DNA of 64,000 nt from Hyphomonadaceae bacterium (GCA_016714495.1 JADKDU010000002.1:186001-250000), one strand, 5' to 3'; numbered from the stretch's first letter, positions 35,529 through 44,752 are shown. Program-made: numbers and translations. Notes: a model not told the origin generated them from the sequence alone.

Positions 35529-35561
35529 AAAGCCCGGCTGGAAACAGCCGGGCTTTTTTTT
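35529..35561 (+). terminator. intrinsic terminator of the tonB operon
   Basis: Arms AAGCCCGGCTG and CAGCCGGGCTT form a perfect 11-bp stem with a GAAA loop, followed by a run of T. It is 23 bases after the stop codon of the repeat gene. The T run also lies downstream of the convergent permease gene (35615), so it may serve only the plus strand. Confidence 0.95.
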
Positions 35562-35614
35562 GTTTGGGCGACGTGCATGGATCGATGGCATGCGGGGAGC
35601 CGCAGCAGTCGCAA

Positions 35615-37702
35615 TCACCCCCCGGCATCCTCCGGCTCCGTACCGGTCGCGCTGCGGGCGGAAATGGCCGGCGAGCCCGTCGCGTCGGGGACATCCTCCG
35701 CCGGACGGAATAGCCTGTCCGGCCCGATATCCACGCGCATCGGCAGAACGATCAGTGGCGCGTCATACCCGTGCAGCCTGCGCTGCAGGTTCAGCGCGGT
35801 GCCGCCGTGGAGCAGAGTGGAGGCCCAGCCGTGCGGTTTTGTCATTGGCCGCGTCGCCACGAAGATCACGTTAGGATAATCCTCGCGCGCCTTGATGCAC
35901 AGCTCTTGCAGCGTCTCCACCGCGTCGGTCGAAAAGCCCGTATAGACCTTGGCGGGCATGCCATGGTCGCGGCACCAGGCGGCGATCTTGGCGCACCGCT
36001 CGCCCACTTGGCTTTTTAGCCGCTCTAGCGCCTCGTGACCGCCATAGGCCTCTGCGTCTACCTCGCCGGCGGAGATGATAAGCACGCTGTCAAACTGCCC
36101 GCGGAACAGCTTCTGCGCATGCATCAGCGCATGTAACCCGGCCGCGCCTTGCGCGCCCGTCACCACCCCTACTGGCCGTTTCATCTTCAGGGGTTTCGGG
36201 ATATCGATCGCCGCGGACGCATCGCGCATCAGCAGCTCCTCGAACGTCTTGTCCATCGAGGCGTCGAATCTCCGGTAATGGTCGCGCACCCAGTAGCCGC
36301 ACGCCGCAAGCAGCAACGCCACGACCACCGCCACCCATGCCCCCTGGCTGAACTTGGCGAGGAACAGTGTGACCAGAATCGCCACGGCCACGGTCAGCGC
36401 AACGCAGGAAATTACCGTCCGCGAAAACCAGACGCCGGTCTTCATCTCCTTGCGGTGGCCGAAATTGTACCGCACCAGCCCCAGCAGCGAGAGGCTGAAG
36501 GTCAGGAAGACGTTGATCGAATACAGCACCACCAGGCTGTGCACCTGGCCCCCGGTGAACAGCAGCAGCACGCCCGCCGCCAAGCCCATGGTCAGCACGC
36601 CGTTTTGCGCCACCAGCTTGTTCGAGAGGTGGGCGAATGAATGCGGCGCCCACTTGTCCAGCGCCATCCAGGCCAGCACGGCCGGGCCGCCCAGGAACCC
36701 CGATGACGCCGCCACCAGCAGCAGGGCGGCCGCAAAGATCATCGCCACGCCCAGGAAGATCTGCCGCGCCAGCTCATGATCCGGGAACAGCTTCAGCAGC
36801 GTGGCGTCGAACACCACGGCGTTCAGCGTTCGACCCTCGACAATCGTGGGCAGCCACACCGTGTAGAGGAGCATGATCCCGCCCGCGAGCACGGCCAGCG
36901 AGACGGCGATCAGCGCCATCGCCCGCGCCCCCGTCTGCGCCCGCGGCGGCTTCAGCGTATGCGCGTTCTCCGAAAGCGCCTCGATGCCCGTATAGGTGCC
37001 GGCGCCCGCCGCATAGGCTGTCGCGATCACCGCCACCAGCGCCCACGTTCCGCCTTCGCCGGTAACCGTCGCCACATGATTCTCGGCGTTCACCACGGCC
37101 GCCACCAGCTCGTCGCTGCGCGCATAGAGGCCAAAGCCAATGAGCAGTACATGGATGATCAGGAAGCCGAAAACGATCGGCGCCAGAACCATCACCGATT
37201 CCTTGATCCCACGCAGGTTCAAGAACAGCAGCAGGCCCAGCCCGCCCGCCACCGCAAACGGCTTGTATTGCAGCCATTCCAGTGGAACGAGGTTGAACAT
37301 CGCGTCCGACGCCGCCGCCACCGAGATCGCGATGGTCAGCGAATAGTCGACAATCAGCGCCGAGCCAGACAGCAGGCCCGCATAAGGGTGCACCAGCTTG
37401 GTCGCCGCCTTGTACCCGCCGCCCCCGTTCGGGAAGAGCCGGATGATTTGCACGTAGGCCAGCGAGATCACCACCACGGTCAGGGCCGTGATAACCGCCA
37501 GCCACAACACCAGCGGCTCATGCCCCGACAGGTGCAGCGCCTTGTAAGCCTCCTCCGGGCCGTAATTGGCCGACGACAGGCTGTCCGCCCCGACCCCGGC
37601 CCAGGCTAGCACGGCAACCAGCGCCGCGTGCCGCCAGGTCTCCGAACTCATCGGATCCTTGAGCTTCTTCTTCTTGCTCTGAACCTTGTCGGAAAGCGCC
37701 AT
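35615..37702 (-). CDS. APC/KUP-type permease, KimA-like potassium importer candidate
   Basis: A membrane protein of 695 residues with about twelve helices and a cytoplasmic C-terminal domain of some 200 residues. Motifs match KimA-type potassium transporters: GADSLSSANYGPEEAY, RLFPNGGGGYKAAT, GSALIVDYSLTIAISVAAASD and LNLRGIKESV. The C-terminal domain has a USP-like look (VIFVATRPMTK). KimA imports K+ in Bacillus and is gated by c-di-AMP; that ligand is not expected in Alphaproteobacteria. ATG 37702 starts MALSDKVQSKKKK; a longer form from 37765 is possible. Other APC amino acid transporters remain an alternative. Confidence 0.8.
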   Translation of the reverse strand: MALSDKVQSKKKKLKDPMSSETWRHAALVAVLAWAGVGADSLSSANYGPEEAYKALHLSGHEPLVLWLAVITALTVVVISLAYVQIIRLFPNGGGGYKAATKLVHPYAGLLSGSALIVDYSLTIAISVAAASDAMFNLVPLEWLQYKPFAVAGGLGLLLFLNLRGIKESVMVLAPIVFGFLIIHVLLIGFGLYARSDELVAAVVNAENHVATVTGEGGTWALVAVIATAYAAGAGTYTGIEALSENAHTLKPPRAQTGARAMALIAVSLAVLAGGIMLLYTVWLPTIVEGRTLNAVVFDATLLKLFPDHELARQIFLGVAMIFAAALLLVAASSGFLGGPAVLAWMALDKWAPHSFAHLSNKLVAQNGVLTMGLAAGVLLLFTGGQVHSLVVLYSINVFLTFSLSLLGLVRYNFGHRKEMKTGVWFSRTVISCVALTVAVAILVTLFLAKFSQGAWVAVVVALLLAACGYWVRDHYRRFDASMDKTFEELLMRDASAAIDIPKPLKMKRPVGVVTGAQGAAGLHALMHAQKLFRGQFDSVLIISAGEVDAEAYGGHEALERLKSQVGERCAKIAAWCRDHGMPAKVYTGFSTDAVETLQELCIKAREDYPNVIFVATRPMTKPHGWASTLLHGGTALNLQRRLHGYDAPLIVLPMRVDIGPDRLFRPAEDVPDATGSPAISARSATGTEPEDAGG

Positions 37703-38082
37703 ACTGTCAGCCAGCCTGGAAAAGCTTCCGGTCTCTACCCGCGGCGCGGGCAAGGGTTCCGGCATGCGTGATCGGTCCGGGGCAGTTTCCTGGGATATGC
37801 GTCGCGGTGGTCATGGTTCGAGCGATGCTGTCCGCTGCAATCCTGTCCGGGCGTTTCGGCTGCCCCTGCGACGACGCCTCTTGGCGCGGGCGGACAATCC
37901 TCCCGACCCAAGCTGGAAGCAAGCGCGGAATGCCACAAAATTCGCTGGAAATTGAAGGGCGCCTGTGCCTAGCCAGCCTTGCGACCGGAGATATTGCCGC
38001 GCGCCCCAACCCGAGTTTGACGCGGCGCAGCGAACCCGCCATACGGGCCCGCAAAACCTCCCAAAGAACCTACCCGCCACCT
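37703..38082. other. divergent intergenic region between the permease and the ABC-F gene
   Basis: The two genes point away from each other, so both promoters should be here. Reading frames covering this stretch lack ribosome binding sites and conserved sequence. I see no clear repeat or palindrome. Confidence 0.4.
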
Positions 38083-39984
38083 ATGCTGCAGATCAACGAC
38101 CTCACATTCCGCATCGACGGGCGGGCGCTCTTCGAGGGGGCTTCCGCCCAGATCGCGGACGGCTGGAAAGTCGGCCTCGTCGGCCGCAACGGCACAGGCA
38201 AATCCACCTTGCTGCGCATCATCCGCGAGGAGCTCAACAAGGGCGAAGCTGGCGATGGCTCGGTCCGCATCAATCGCGGCGCCAAGATGGGCTATGTGCT
38301 GCAGGAGGTCCCCGCCAACGATCTGACACTGCTCGACGTCGTGCTGGAAGCCGATGCTGAACGCGCCGGCCTCATGCGCGAAGCCGATACCTGCGAAGAT
38401 CCCGACCGCATCGGCGAAATCCACGAACGCCTCGCCGATATCGACGCGTGGTCCGGCGAAGCTCGCGCAGCCGAAATCCTCGTCGGCCTCGGCTTCACGC
38501 AGAACGACCTTTCGCGCGCCTGCAAGGAATTTTCCGGCGGCTGGCGCATGCGCGCGGCCCTTGGCGGCGTCCTGTTTGCGCAACCAGACCTGCTGATGCT
38601 GGACGAACCGACCAACTATCTCGATCTCGAAGGCGCCGCCTGGCTCGAAACCTATCTGCGCAAATACCCGCACACGGTCGTCATCGTCAGCCACGATCGC
38701 GACCTGCTCAACCGCTCTGTCACCCACATCCTCGCGCTCGAGAACACCAAGCTCGTCCTGCAGGCCGGCGGCTACGACACGTATCTCCAGCGGCGCGCCG
38801 AACGCACGCAGCACCTCGCCGCGCAGAAGGAAAAGCAGGACGTCCAGCGCGCCCACATGCAGTCCTTCATCGATCGCTTCAAGGCCAAGGCTTCGAAAGC
38901 CGCCCAGGCGCAGTCACGCATGAAGATGCTGGAGAAGATGACGGTCATCACCGTGCCGCTCGCCGAGCGCACCATCCCGTTCAAGTTCTACGAGGTCGAG
39001 GAACTGGCCTCTCCAATTCTCGAACTCGACAAGGTCGACATGGGCTATGCCCCGGGAAAGCCGGTGCTCGATCGCGTCAGCTTGCGTCTCGATTTCGACG
39101 ACCGCATCGCCATCGTGGGCGCCAACGGGCAGGGCAAGACCACGCTCGTAAAATCCATCGCGCAGAAACTCCCTCTCCTGCAGGGCGTCCGCCGCGCCTC
39201 GAAGAATCTGCGCATCGGCTATTTCAGCCAGGACCAGCTCGACGAGCTGCGCGCGGGCGAGAGCGTGCTCGATCACGTCAGGGATCTGATCCCGAACGCC
39301 ACCCAGGCCGGCGTCCGCGCCCTCGCCGCCCAGTTCGGCTTTGGCGCCGAGAAGTGTGAGACAAAAGTCGACAAGCTGTCAGGCGGCGAGAAGGTGCGCC
39401 TCCTGATGGGCCTCACCACCTACAAGAAGCCGCACATCCTCATCCTCGACGAACCGACGTCGCACTTGGACATCGATAGCCGCGAAGCGCTGATCTATGC
39501 GCTTAACGAATTCAATGGCGCGTTGTTGATCATCACTCACGACACCTATCTCGCCGAAGCCACCGCCGACCGCCTCTGGCTGGTCAACAACGGCAAGGCC
39601 AACCCATATGAAGGCGACCTTGCCGACTACAAGGCGCTCGTCCTCGCAGCGGATCGTCCCGAAGAAAACAAGCAGCATGCCATCGCGCGCGCCGAACTCG
39701 CCGCCGCTGCCGCGAAGGAAGAAGAGCGCTCAGCGAAGGCCGAGAAACCGAAGTCTGCGCCCAAAATGTCTTTCAAGCAGAAGCATCGCATCGAGCAGGC
39801 GGAGAAGGACGTCGAGAAAGCCCGCGCCGCTCTGGAATTGCTCGACCGGGATCTGGGCGATCCCGACACTTTCACTCACAAGGCCGACGCCGAAGCCAAG
39901 CTTAAAGGCCGCGCCAAGCTGCAGGCGCAACTCGACGCGGCCGAGGCCGAATGGCTTGAAGCTCTCGAGGCGGCTGAAAGCTAG
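38083..39984 (+). CDS. ABC-F family ATPase (Uup/EttA-like ribosome factor)
   Basis: A 633-residue soluble protein with two ATP-binding cassettes and no membrane segment. First cassette: GRNGTGKST (residues about 34-42), FSGGWRMR and LLMLDEPTNYLDLEG. Second: GANGQGKTT, LSGGEKVRLLMG and ILILDEPTSHLDI. A linker between the cassettes and a charged C-terminal coiled coil (HRIEQAEKDVEKARAAL) match the Uup-type subgroup. ABC-F proteins act on the ribosome to resolve stalls or resist antibiotics. ATG 38083 is inferred from the family's start; a 105-residue longer frame has no support. Confidence 0.92.
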   Translation: MLQINDLTFRIDGRALFEGASAQIADGWKVGLVGRNGTGKSTLLRIIREELNKGEAGDGSVRINRGAKMGYVLQEVPANDLTLLDVVLEADAERAGLMREADTCEDPDRIGEIHERLADIDAWSGEARAAEILVGLGFTQNDLSRACKEFSGGWRMRAALGGVLFAQPDLLMLDEPTNYLDLEGAAWLETYLRKYPHTVVIVSHDRDLLNRSVTHILALENTKLVLQAGGYDTYLQRRAERTQHLAAQKEKQDVQRAHMQSFIDRFKAKASKAAQAQSRMKMLEKMTVITVPLAERTIPFKFYEVEELASPILELDKVDMGYAPGKPVLDRVSLRLDFDDRIAIVGANGQGKTTLVKSIAQKLPLLQGVRRASKNLRIGYFSQDQLDELRAGESVLDHVRDLIPNATQAGVRALAAQFGFGAEKCETKVDKLSGGEKVRLLMGLTTYKKPHILILDEPTSHLDIDSREALIYALNEFNGALLIITHDTYLAEATADRLWLVNNGKANPYEGDLADYKALVLAADRPEENKQHAIARAELAAAAAKEEERSAKAEKPKSAPKMSFKQKHRIEQAEKDVEKARAALELLDRDLGDPDTFTHKADAEAKLKGRAKLQAQLDAAEAEWLEALEAAES

Positions 39985-40448
39985 GCTGCTCCACCACCGC
40001 CGCCGCCGCCTCCACCCCCGCCGCCCCCACGGCTCTGGGTTCTGCGAAGCATCTGGTTGTGGCCGCCGCCAAAATTGCCTTTGCCGCCGCGAACCTGTTT
40101 GGGGTCGAAACCCTTCTTGCCCGGCGCGCCCGGAACTCCGCTCTTGTTCTTCGGGTCGGACGCGCCGTGCAGCTTCTGGAACAGCGCTTTGGCATGCTCG
40201 CTTTGGCTTGGATGGTCGCGGCCGGTCGCTTCGGTGTGGTCGCCGGCCTTCGCACCGGCCTTTGTCGACGGCCCCTTGGCGCCCTGTGTCAGAGCGGCGG
40301 GGCGTGTTGAGCCGGTATTGCCGGACTTGGAATTCACCGGATCCGGGTTTTCTTTCGAGCTCACAGGCGTGTCGTTGCTGGAAGTGGCGGACCCGCCGAG
40401 TTTCTTGTCGGTCTTTCCGGACTTGCCGCGGTCGCTGGCGCTGGGCAT
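39981..40448 (-). CDS. low-complexity protein with polyglycine tail
   Basis: A 155-residue hydrophilic protein: Ser/Thr/Gly/Asn/Lys-rich, disordered, with a moderately ordered patch SQSEHAKALFQKLHGAS in the middle and 13 glycines in a row at the C-terminus. ATG 40448 with GGAGCG in front. It overlaps the stop of the ABC-F gene by 4 bases (convergent). No domain is recognised. The run of GGC/GGT codons might also be a source of sequencing or replication error, so the exact tail length is uncertain. Confidence 0.7.
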   Translation of the reverse strand: MPSASDRGKSGKTDKKLGGSATSSNDTPVSSKENPDPVNSKSGNTGSTRPAALTQGAKGPSTKAGAKAGDHTEATGRDHPSQSEHAKALFQKLHGASDPKNKSGVPGAPGKKGFDPKQVRGGKGNFGGGHNQMLRRTQSRGGGGGGGGGGGGGAA

Positions 40449-40461
40449 TTGACGCTCCTTT

Positions 40462-40824
40462 TTATCGGGGCGTGTAAACCGCCCTTTGTTTCAATGTAGG
40501 CCGCTCGATCTCCAGACGCGAGGGGGAGACGCCCTCAGCCTTCATTCTGGCTTCGATCCAGAGGAGAATGTTCTCGAAGGTAGGCTTTTCAAGCCCCGGA
40601 ATGTCGTTCAGCACAGCGTGATCTAGCTGGATCAGCGTCCGCCGGAGCAGGTTTTCGAGCTCTCCGAGGTCCATCACCCAGCCGTCGTCGTCCGGGTTCT
40701 GGCTTGCCACGCTGGCGGTCACGACGAAGGAATGGCCATGCACTTTGCGATAGTGCGCGGCGCCGGCTTCGGCCTCGATATAGTGGCTCGCCTCAAAGCT
40801 CGCCGATGCGCTGATCTCGAACAT
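40462..40824 (-). CDS. 6-pyruvoyl-tetrahydropterin synthase / QueD-like protein without the catalytic cysteine
   Basis: A 120-residue T-fold pterin enzyme. Zinc-binding histidines are in FEASHYIEA and KVHGHSF; VMDLGELENLL, LDHAVLNDI and PTFENILLWIEARM are family motifs. The cysteine of QueD and PTPS enzymes (KCGRLHGH in E. coli QueD) is a tyrosine here (HYRKVHGH), so the normal cysteine mechanism is unavailable. It is next to FolB-like and pteridine-reductase-like genes (gaps of 9 bases and a 4-base overlap), which points to a pterin pathway (monapterin or folate) rather than queuosine. Confidence 0.85.
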   Translation of the reverse strand: MFEISASASFEASHYIEAEAGAAHYRKVHGHSFVVTASVASQNPDDDGWVMDLGELENLLRRTLIQLDHAVLNDIPGLEKPTFENILLWIEARMKAEGVSPSRLEIERPTLKQRAVYTPR

Positions 40825-40833
40825 AGCCCAAAC

Positions 40834-41232
40834 TCAAACGTCCAGGTCCCACCACGGGAAGCCGGGAAGCGAGGGGCCTAACCGCGCCATGCGGCAGGCC
40901 ACGCCCGCGACGTCGGGGTATACGTCGGCCTTGTCGGTCTGCACAACCGCTCCCAGCACGCCCGGCTGCCGCAGGCAAAGGTCCAGAATCTCTGCGCAAA
41001 GCGTCTCCTGCAGGTTGAAATGACGCGTGTTTACCAGCCCCAGCACGCCTTCCAGCACGAAGTCATAATCCTGCACGCCCGCAATCTGGTCGCCCAATGG
41101 CGGCGGGGGCAGCATCAGGGTGACCGACACGTACAGCTTCTGGCGCGCCGCCTGCTCGAAACCATGGATGCCGATCGACGCCGAGGTCTCGATCCGGCTG
41201 ATGCGGATGAGGTAGAAGGGCGGGTAGCTCAT
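40834..41232 (-). CDS. dihydroneopterin aldolase (FolB)-like protein
   Basis: A 132-residue T-fold protein of the FolB family. GIHGFEQAARQKLYVSV is the substrate-binding start with the conserved Glu; QDYDFVLEGV carries the active-site tyrosine; LQETLCAEIL and TDKADVYPDVAGVACRM hold the conserved Glu and Lys. It should convert dihydroneopterin (or dihydromonapterin) to hydroxymethyl-dihydropterin, or epimerise it. It overlaps the upstream reductase by 4 bases (ATGA), showing translational coupling. Confidence 0.85.
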   Translation of the reverse strand: MSYPPFYLIRISRIETSASIGIHGFEQAARQKLYVSVTLMLPPPPLGDQIAGVQDYDFVLEGVLGLVNTRHFNLQETLCAEILDLCLRQPGVLGAVVQTDKADVYPDVAGVACRMARLGPSLPGFPWWDLDV

Positions 41233-42005
41233 TTGGCCTCCCGCGTGTCGAAAATCACATCGCGCGCAGATGCCTTCAGCCGCTGGCCATTATCGACATG
41301 GATCACCTGTGCGGTCAGCGAGGCATTGCCCATCAGGAATTCAACCGCCGAGACAACATCATCCAGCGCGATCGGTCGTTGCATCGGATTGCGCGAGGCG
41401 ACGGTCTCGAACTCCGCCAGCGTCTGGTCATGGCTCGGCAGCAGCAGCCCCGGCGCAATCGCATTCACGCGCACCGCCGGCGCGAACGCCCGCGCCATCA
41501 TGTCGGTCGCCGCCAGCAGCCCCGCCTTGCTCATCGTGTAGGAATAGAAATCCGGGTTCATGTTCCAGAGCTTCTGGTCCAGAATGTTGACGATGCAATT
41601 GTCACGCGCCGGATCAGCCTGCGCCGCAAAACGCTCCGAGAGCAGGGCAGGCGCGCGCAGGTTCACCGCAATCGCCCTGTCGAACGCCGCGATATCCATC
41701 GCCCCCGGCGTGTCATGGTCAAATACCGACGCCGAATTGACGAGACCTGACAGCGGCCCGCCCGCCAGCTGGCTCGCCTGATCGATCAGCGCACACGCGG
41801 CAGTATGATCGCTAAGATCCGCCGCGATCGCCCAGACATGCGGATTGTCGCCACGCAGCTGCGCACACAGCTGCTCCGCCTCGGCGGCATTCGCGTTCGC
41901 ATGGATCACCAAACCATGTCCCGCCGCCGACAGCTGCTCGACAAGCCGCCGCCCGACGCGCTTTGCGCCGCCCGTCACCAGAATGCGTTTTAGGCCCGCG
42001 GTCAT
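41229..42005 (-). CDS. SDR-family oxidoreductase, pteridine/dihydromonapterin reductase (FolM)-like
   Basis: A 258-residue short-chain reductase. NAD(P)-binding starts at LVTGGAKRVGRRLV, the family NSASVF motif is present, and the catalytic residues lie in SYTMSKAG (Tyr-x3-Lys). The arrangement VTGGAKRVGR and LVNSASVF resembles FolM/pteridine reductase. With the FolB-like and PTPS-like genes it should make a reduced pterin cofactor. ATG 42005 is the first methionine giving a full Rossmann start; the frame continues 12 codons upstream without support. Confidence 0.88.
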   Translation of the reverse strand: MTAGLKRILVTGGAKRVGRRLVEQLSAAGHGLVIHANANAAEAEQLCAQLRGDNPHVWAIAADLSDHTAACALIDQASQLAGGPLSGLVNSASVFDHDTPGAMDIAAFDRAIAVNLRAPALLSERFAAQADPARDNCIVNILDQKLWNMNPDFYSYTMSKAGLLAATDMMARAFAPAVRVNAIAPGLLLPSHDQTLAEFETVASRNPMQRPIALDDVVSAVEFLMGNASLTAQVIHVDNGQRLKASARDVIFDTREAK

Positions 42006-42056
42006 GGGCCTGTCTTGCGGCGAGGCCCGTCTCCGGGTCAAGCCTTGCCCGCCAAA

Positions 42057-42662
42057 TCAGTCGGAGAACTTGCCGCTGATCATCGCCTTGGTCGGCTTCT
42101 CGCCATCGAGGCGCAAGCCCTGCCGCCAGTCCCAAGGCGAGATGAACTGGCCGGCCCAGATCCCGACCTTCGCCTTGCGCGCCTTGAGCTCGGACTCAAC
42201 ATATGCCGTCGAATAGTCCCGATAGGCGAGGGCGTGGCCGTTGGTCACAAGCCATTCCTGGATGTTCGCGCCGCGCACCGAACACTTGCCGATGAAACGG
42301 CCATAGCGATCCTTGTCCTCGATCGCGCATGTCACCGGATTGCGGCTAAGCCATTTATCGAGCGCGTTGGCCGCGATTGACCCACAGCGCACGAAGGCAT
42401 GCTTCGCATCGAGACATTTCTGTCCTGACTCCGGCGCATCGACGCCCGTCAAACGGATACGTTCGCGGTTGATTTCCAGCGTGTCCGCATCGATCACCGA
42501 AGCTGTCCCGGAGATAGACGCCGGCAATCCCTTGCGCGAGGGCGCGGCGTCGCCTTCCAAGGGCGCGAGCGCCACCGCAAGGCCCAGAAGCGCCGGCGCC
42601 GCCCACATGATAGGGGCGTTCCAGCGGCCAGATCGCGCGTGTTTCGAATGTTCCTGTCCCAT
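42057..42662 (-). CDS. membrane-anchored thermonuclease (SNase-like)
   Basis: A 201-residue protein with a cytoplasmic start, one membrane segment (about residues 19-37) and a staphylococcal-nuclease fold. Ca-site and catalytic residues are seen: VIDADT, RIRLTGVDAPES and DKDRYGRFIG. It probably cuts nucleic acids in the periplasm. ATG 42662 (GTG 42671 is three codons upstream). Divergent from purA, 134 bases away. Confidence 0.88.
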   Translation of the reverse strand: MGQEHSKHARSGRWNAPIMWAAPALLGLAVALAPLEGDAAPSRKGLPASISGTASVIDADTLEINRERIRLTGVDAPESGQKCLDAKHAFVRCGSIAANALDKWLSRNPVTCAIEDKDRYGRFIGKCSVRGANIQEWLVTNGHALAYRDYSTAYVESELKARKAKVGIWAGQFISPWDWRQGLRLDGEKPTKAMISGKFSD

Positions 42663-42796
42663 AACACGCACGGTTGGGGGGAAACCTTGCGAATCCGTTG
42701 ACTGCGGCCGAACGGCCCCTCGTCCACAGGGGTGGATTCATGCTTGCGCGCGGGTAGGCATTCGTGTCCTTTGCGCCCGGATTTGAGGAGTTTTTC

Positions 42797-44088
42797 ATGA
42801 CCGGCGTCGTGGTGGTCGGAGCCCAGTGGGGCGACGAGGGGAAGGGCAAGATCGTCGACTGGCTGTCGAGCCGGGCTGACGTCATCGTCCGCTTCCAGGG
42901 CGGCCATAACGCAGGCCACACGCTCGTCATCGACGGCAAGGTGTTCAAGCTGAACCTGCTGCCCTCAGGCGTCGTGCGTGGCGGCAAGCTCTCCATCATC
43001 GGCAACGGCGTCGTGGTCGATCCATGGCACCTGCTCAACGAGATCGAGTCAATCGGCAAGTCCGGCGTCCATCTTGGACCCGACGATCTCATCCTCGCCG
43101 ACAACGCCGTCCTGATCTTGCCCTGGCACAAGGACATCGACGCCGCGCGCGAGGAAGCCGCCGCCGGCGCGCAGATCGGCACGACACGTCGCGGCATCGG
43201 CCCCGCTTACGAAGACAAGGTCGGCCGCCGCGCCATCCGCGTCGCGGACCTCGCCGATCCCGCTGCGCTTGATCTCAAACTCGATCGCCTGCTGGCCCAC
43301 CACAGGCCGCTGCGCCTCGGCCTCAACCTACCCGAACCGGATGGCGAGCAGCTCAAGAAAGACCTGCTGGCCATCGCGCCGCAAATCCTCTCCTATGCCC
43401 AGCCCGCCTGGGAGCGCCTCGACCAGGCCGTACGTCTCGGCCGGCGGATCCTGTTCGAAGGCGCGCAGGGCGTGATGCTCGACGTCGATCACGGCACCTA
43501 TCCGTTCGTCACTTCGTCCAACGTGGTGTCAGGGCAGGCAGCCGCCGGCTCCGGCGTCGGCCCCGGCGCGATCAACTATGTGCTCGGCCTCGCCAAGGCT
43601 TACACCACCCGCGTCGGCGGCGGCCCGTTCCCCACCGAGCAGGACAATGAGATTGGCCAGCGCCTTGGCACGGTCGGCCACGAATTCGGCACCAACACCG
43701 GCCGGGCCCGCCGCTGCGGCTGGTTCGACAGCGTGATGGTGCGTCAGGCCTGCTCTGTCTCCGGCGTCACCGGCCTCGCTCTGACGAAGCTCGACGTGCT
43801 CGACGGTTTCGATGAGATCCAGATCTGCACGCACTACAAACTCGGCGACAAGATCATCAATCACTTCCCTTCCGGCATGACCGATCAGGCCAACGTCCAG
43901 CCTGTCTACGAGACCGTCAGAGGCTGGAAAGGCTCCACCGCGGCGCCCGCTCCTGGACCCAACTTCCCGGCGAAGCCGTCAAATACGTCCGGCGCCTCGA
44001 AGAACTCGTCGGCAAACCCGTCGCGCTCCTCTCGACCTCGCCGGAACGCGAAGACGTCATCCTCATGCGCGACCCGTTCGAGAAGTAG
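42797..44088 (+). CDS. purA: adenylosuccinate synthetase (apparent frameshift near the 3' end)
   Basis: Joins IMP and aspartate, using GTP, in AMP synthesis. The N-terminal GAQWGDEGKGKIVDWL P-loop, HNAGHTLVIDG, GTTRRGIGPAYEDKVGR and FEGAQGVMLDVDHGTYPFVTSSN motifs are all present; the GTP-specificity segment TKLDVLDGFDEI follows. Up to about 43938 the sequence is normal; after GSTA the frame shifts. In the other frame it continues GARSWTQLPGEAVKYV and RRLEELVGKPVALLST, ending at TAG 44086, the correct PurA C-terminus. One missing C (ACCGCG for ACCCGCG) near 43935-43942 explains this. ATG 42797 follows GAGGAG. Full length about 430 residues. An unrepaired caller would report 42764-44143. Confidence 0.95.
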
Positions 44089-44249
44089 GGAGTTTGGTTG
44101 GGGACGGCGAAGTCAGACGTGGCTTGCGACCATTTCAAAGTAGCGCGCAAAGCCGCAAGAGAGATGCACAGAGGCGCGGGCGGCGCTTGCGCTGTAAAAC
44201 TCTGCGAGGCGCGATCCAGAATGCCGCGCTCAGCTTGTATCAAGGATCA

Positions 44250-44669
44250 ATGCATTCTCACCAACGTCGGATAGGTCACAAGCGCTGCGGTGCTGCGGCA
44301 AGCGTTCATAAGCAGAACGTTTCAGTACTTTCGCGAGTTGAAACCTTCGAGCAGCTTTATCAAACGATGGAGAAAGCAATCGGCGGCATGAAAGAAATCG
44401 GACCGCTCTCTTGCTACGACGTTGCGCATCGTATCGGGATTTCTCGCAAAATCTCCCCCACAGAAGTCTATCTGCACGCAGCTACGCTCGATGGCGCCAA
44501 GAAGGTTGGTGCGACGATAGGCAAGCTCACAAAGATCCCGATGTCTGATCTGCCGCGCGTCCTACGATCACCGACGGCTGAAGAAGCCGAAGACTTTCTT
44601 CGCCATTGTTCCAGTGGTCGGTTTGGCGGCGATTGCGCCGGTCGCAGGTTGAAAGGCGCCTGCTGGTAA
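44250..44669 (+). CDS. hypothetical protein
   Basis: A 139-residue protein from ATG 44250 with AAGGA 4 bases upstream. Residues about 35-100 look like a conserved domain: QLYQTMEKAIGGMKEIGPLS then CYDVAHRIG, VYLHAATLDGAKKVGA and SPTAEEAEDFL. I recall similar IGxLxxYDxAHRIG segments in unassigned bacterial proteins but cannot name a family. The frame extends to 44094 without a ribosome binding site. The His/Arg-rich first 30 residues look unlike the rest, so the true start may be later. Confidence 0.55.
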   Translation: MHSHQRRIGHKRCGAAASVHKQNVSVLSRVETFEQLYQTMEKAIGGMKEIGPLSCYDVAHRIGISRKISPTEVYLHAATLDGAKKVGATIGKLTKIPMSDLPRVLRSPTAEEAEDFLRHCSSGRFGGDCAGRRLKGACW

Positions 44670-44752
44670 AGGTTCGGAAATGCAGCGGGCGTCATGCCAA
44701 ACGGCGTACAGAGGCGGCGACAGCGCAGCCTGAAAGCGTGATTGTCCGCTTC

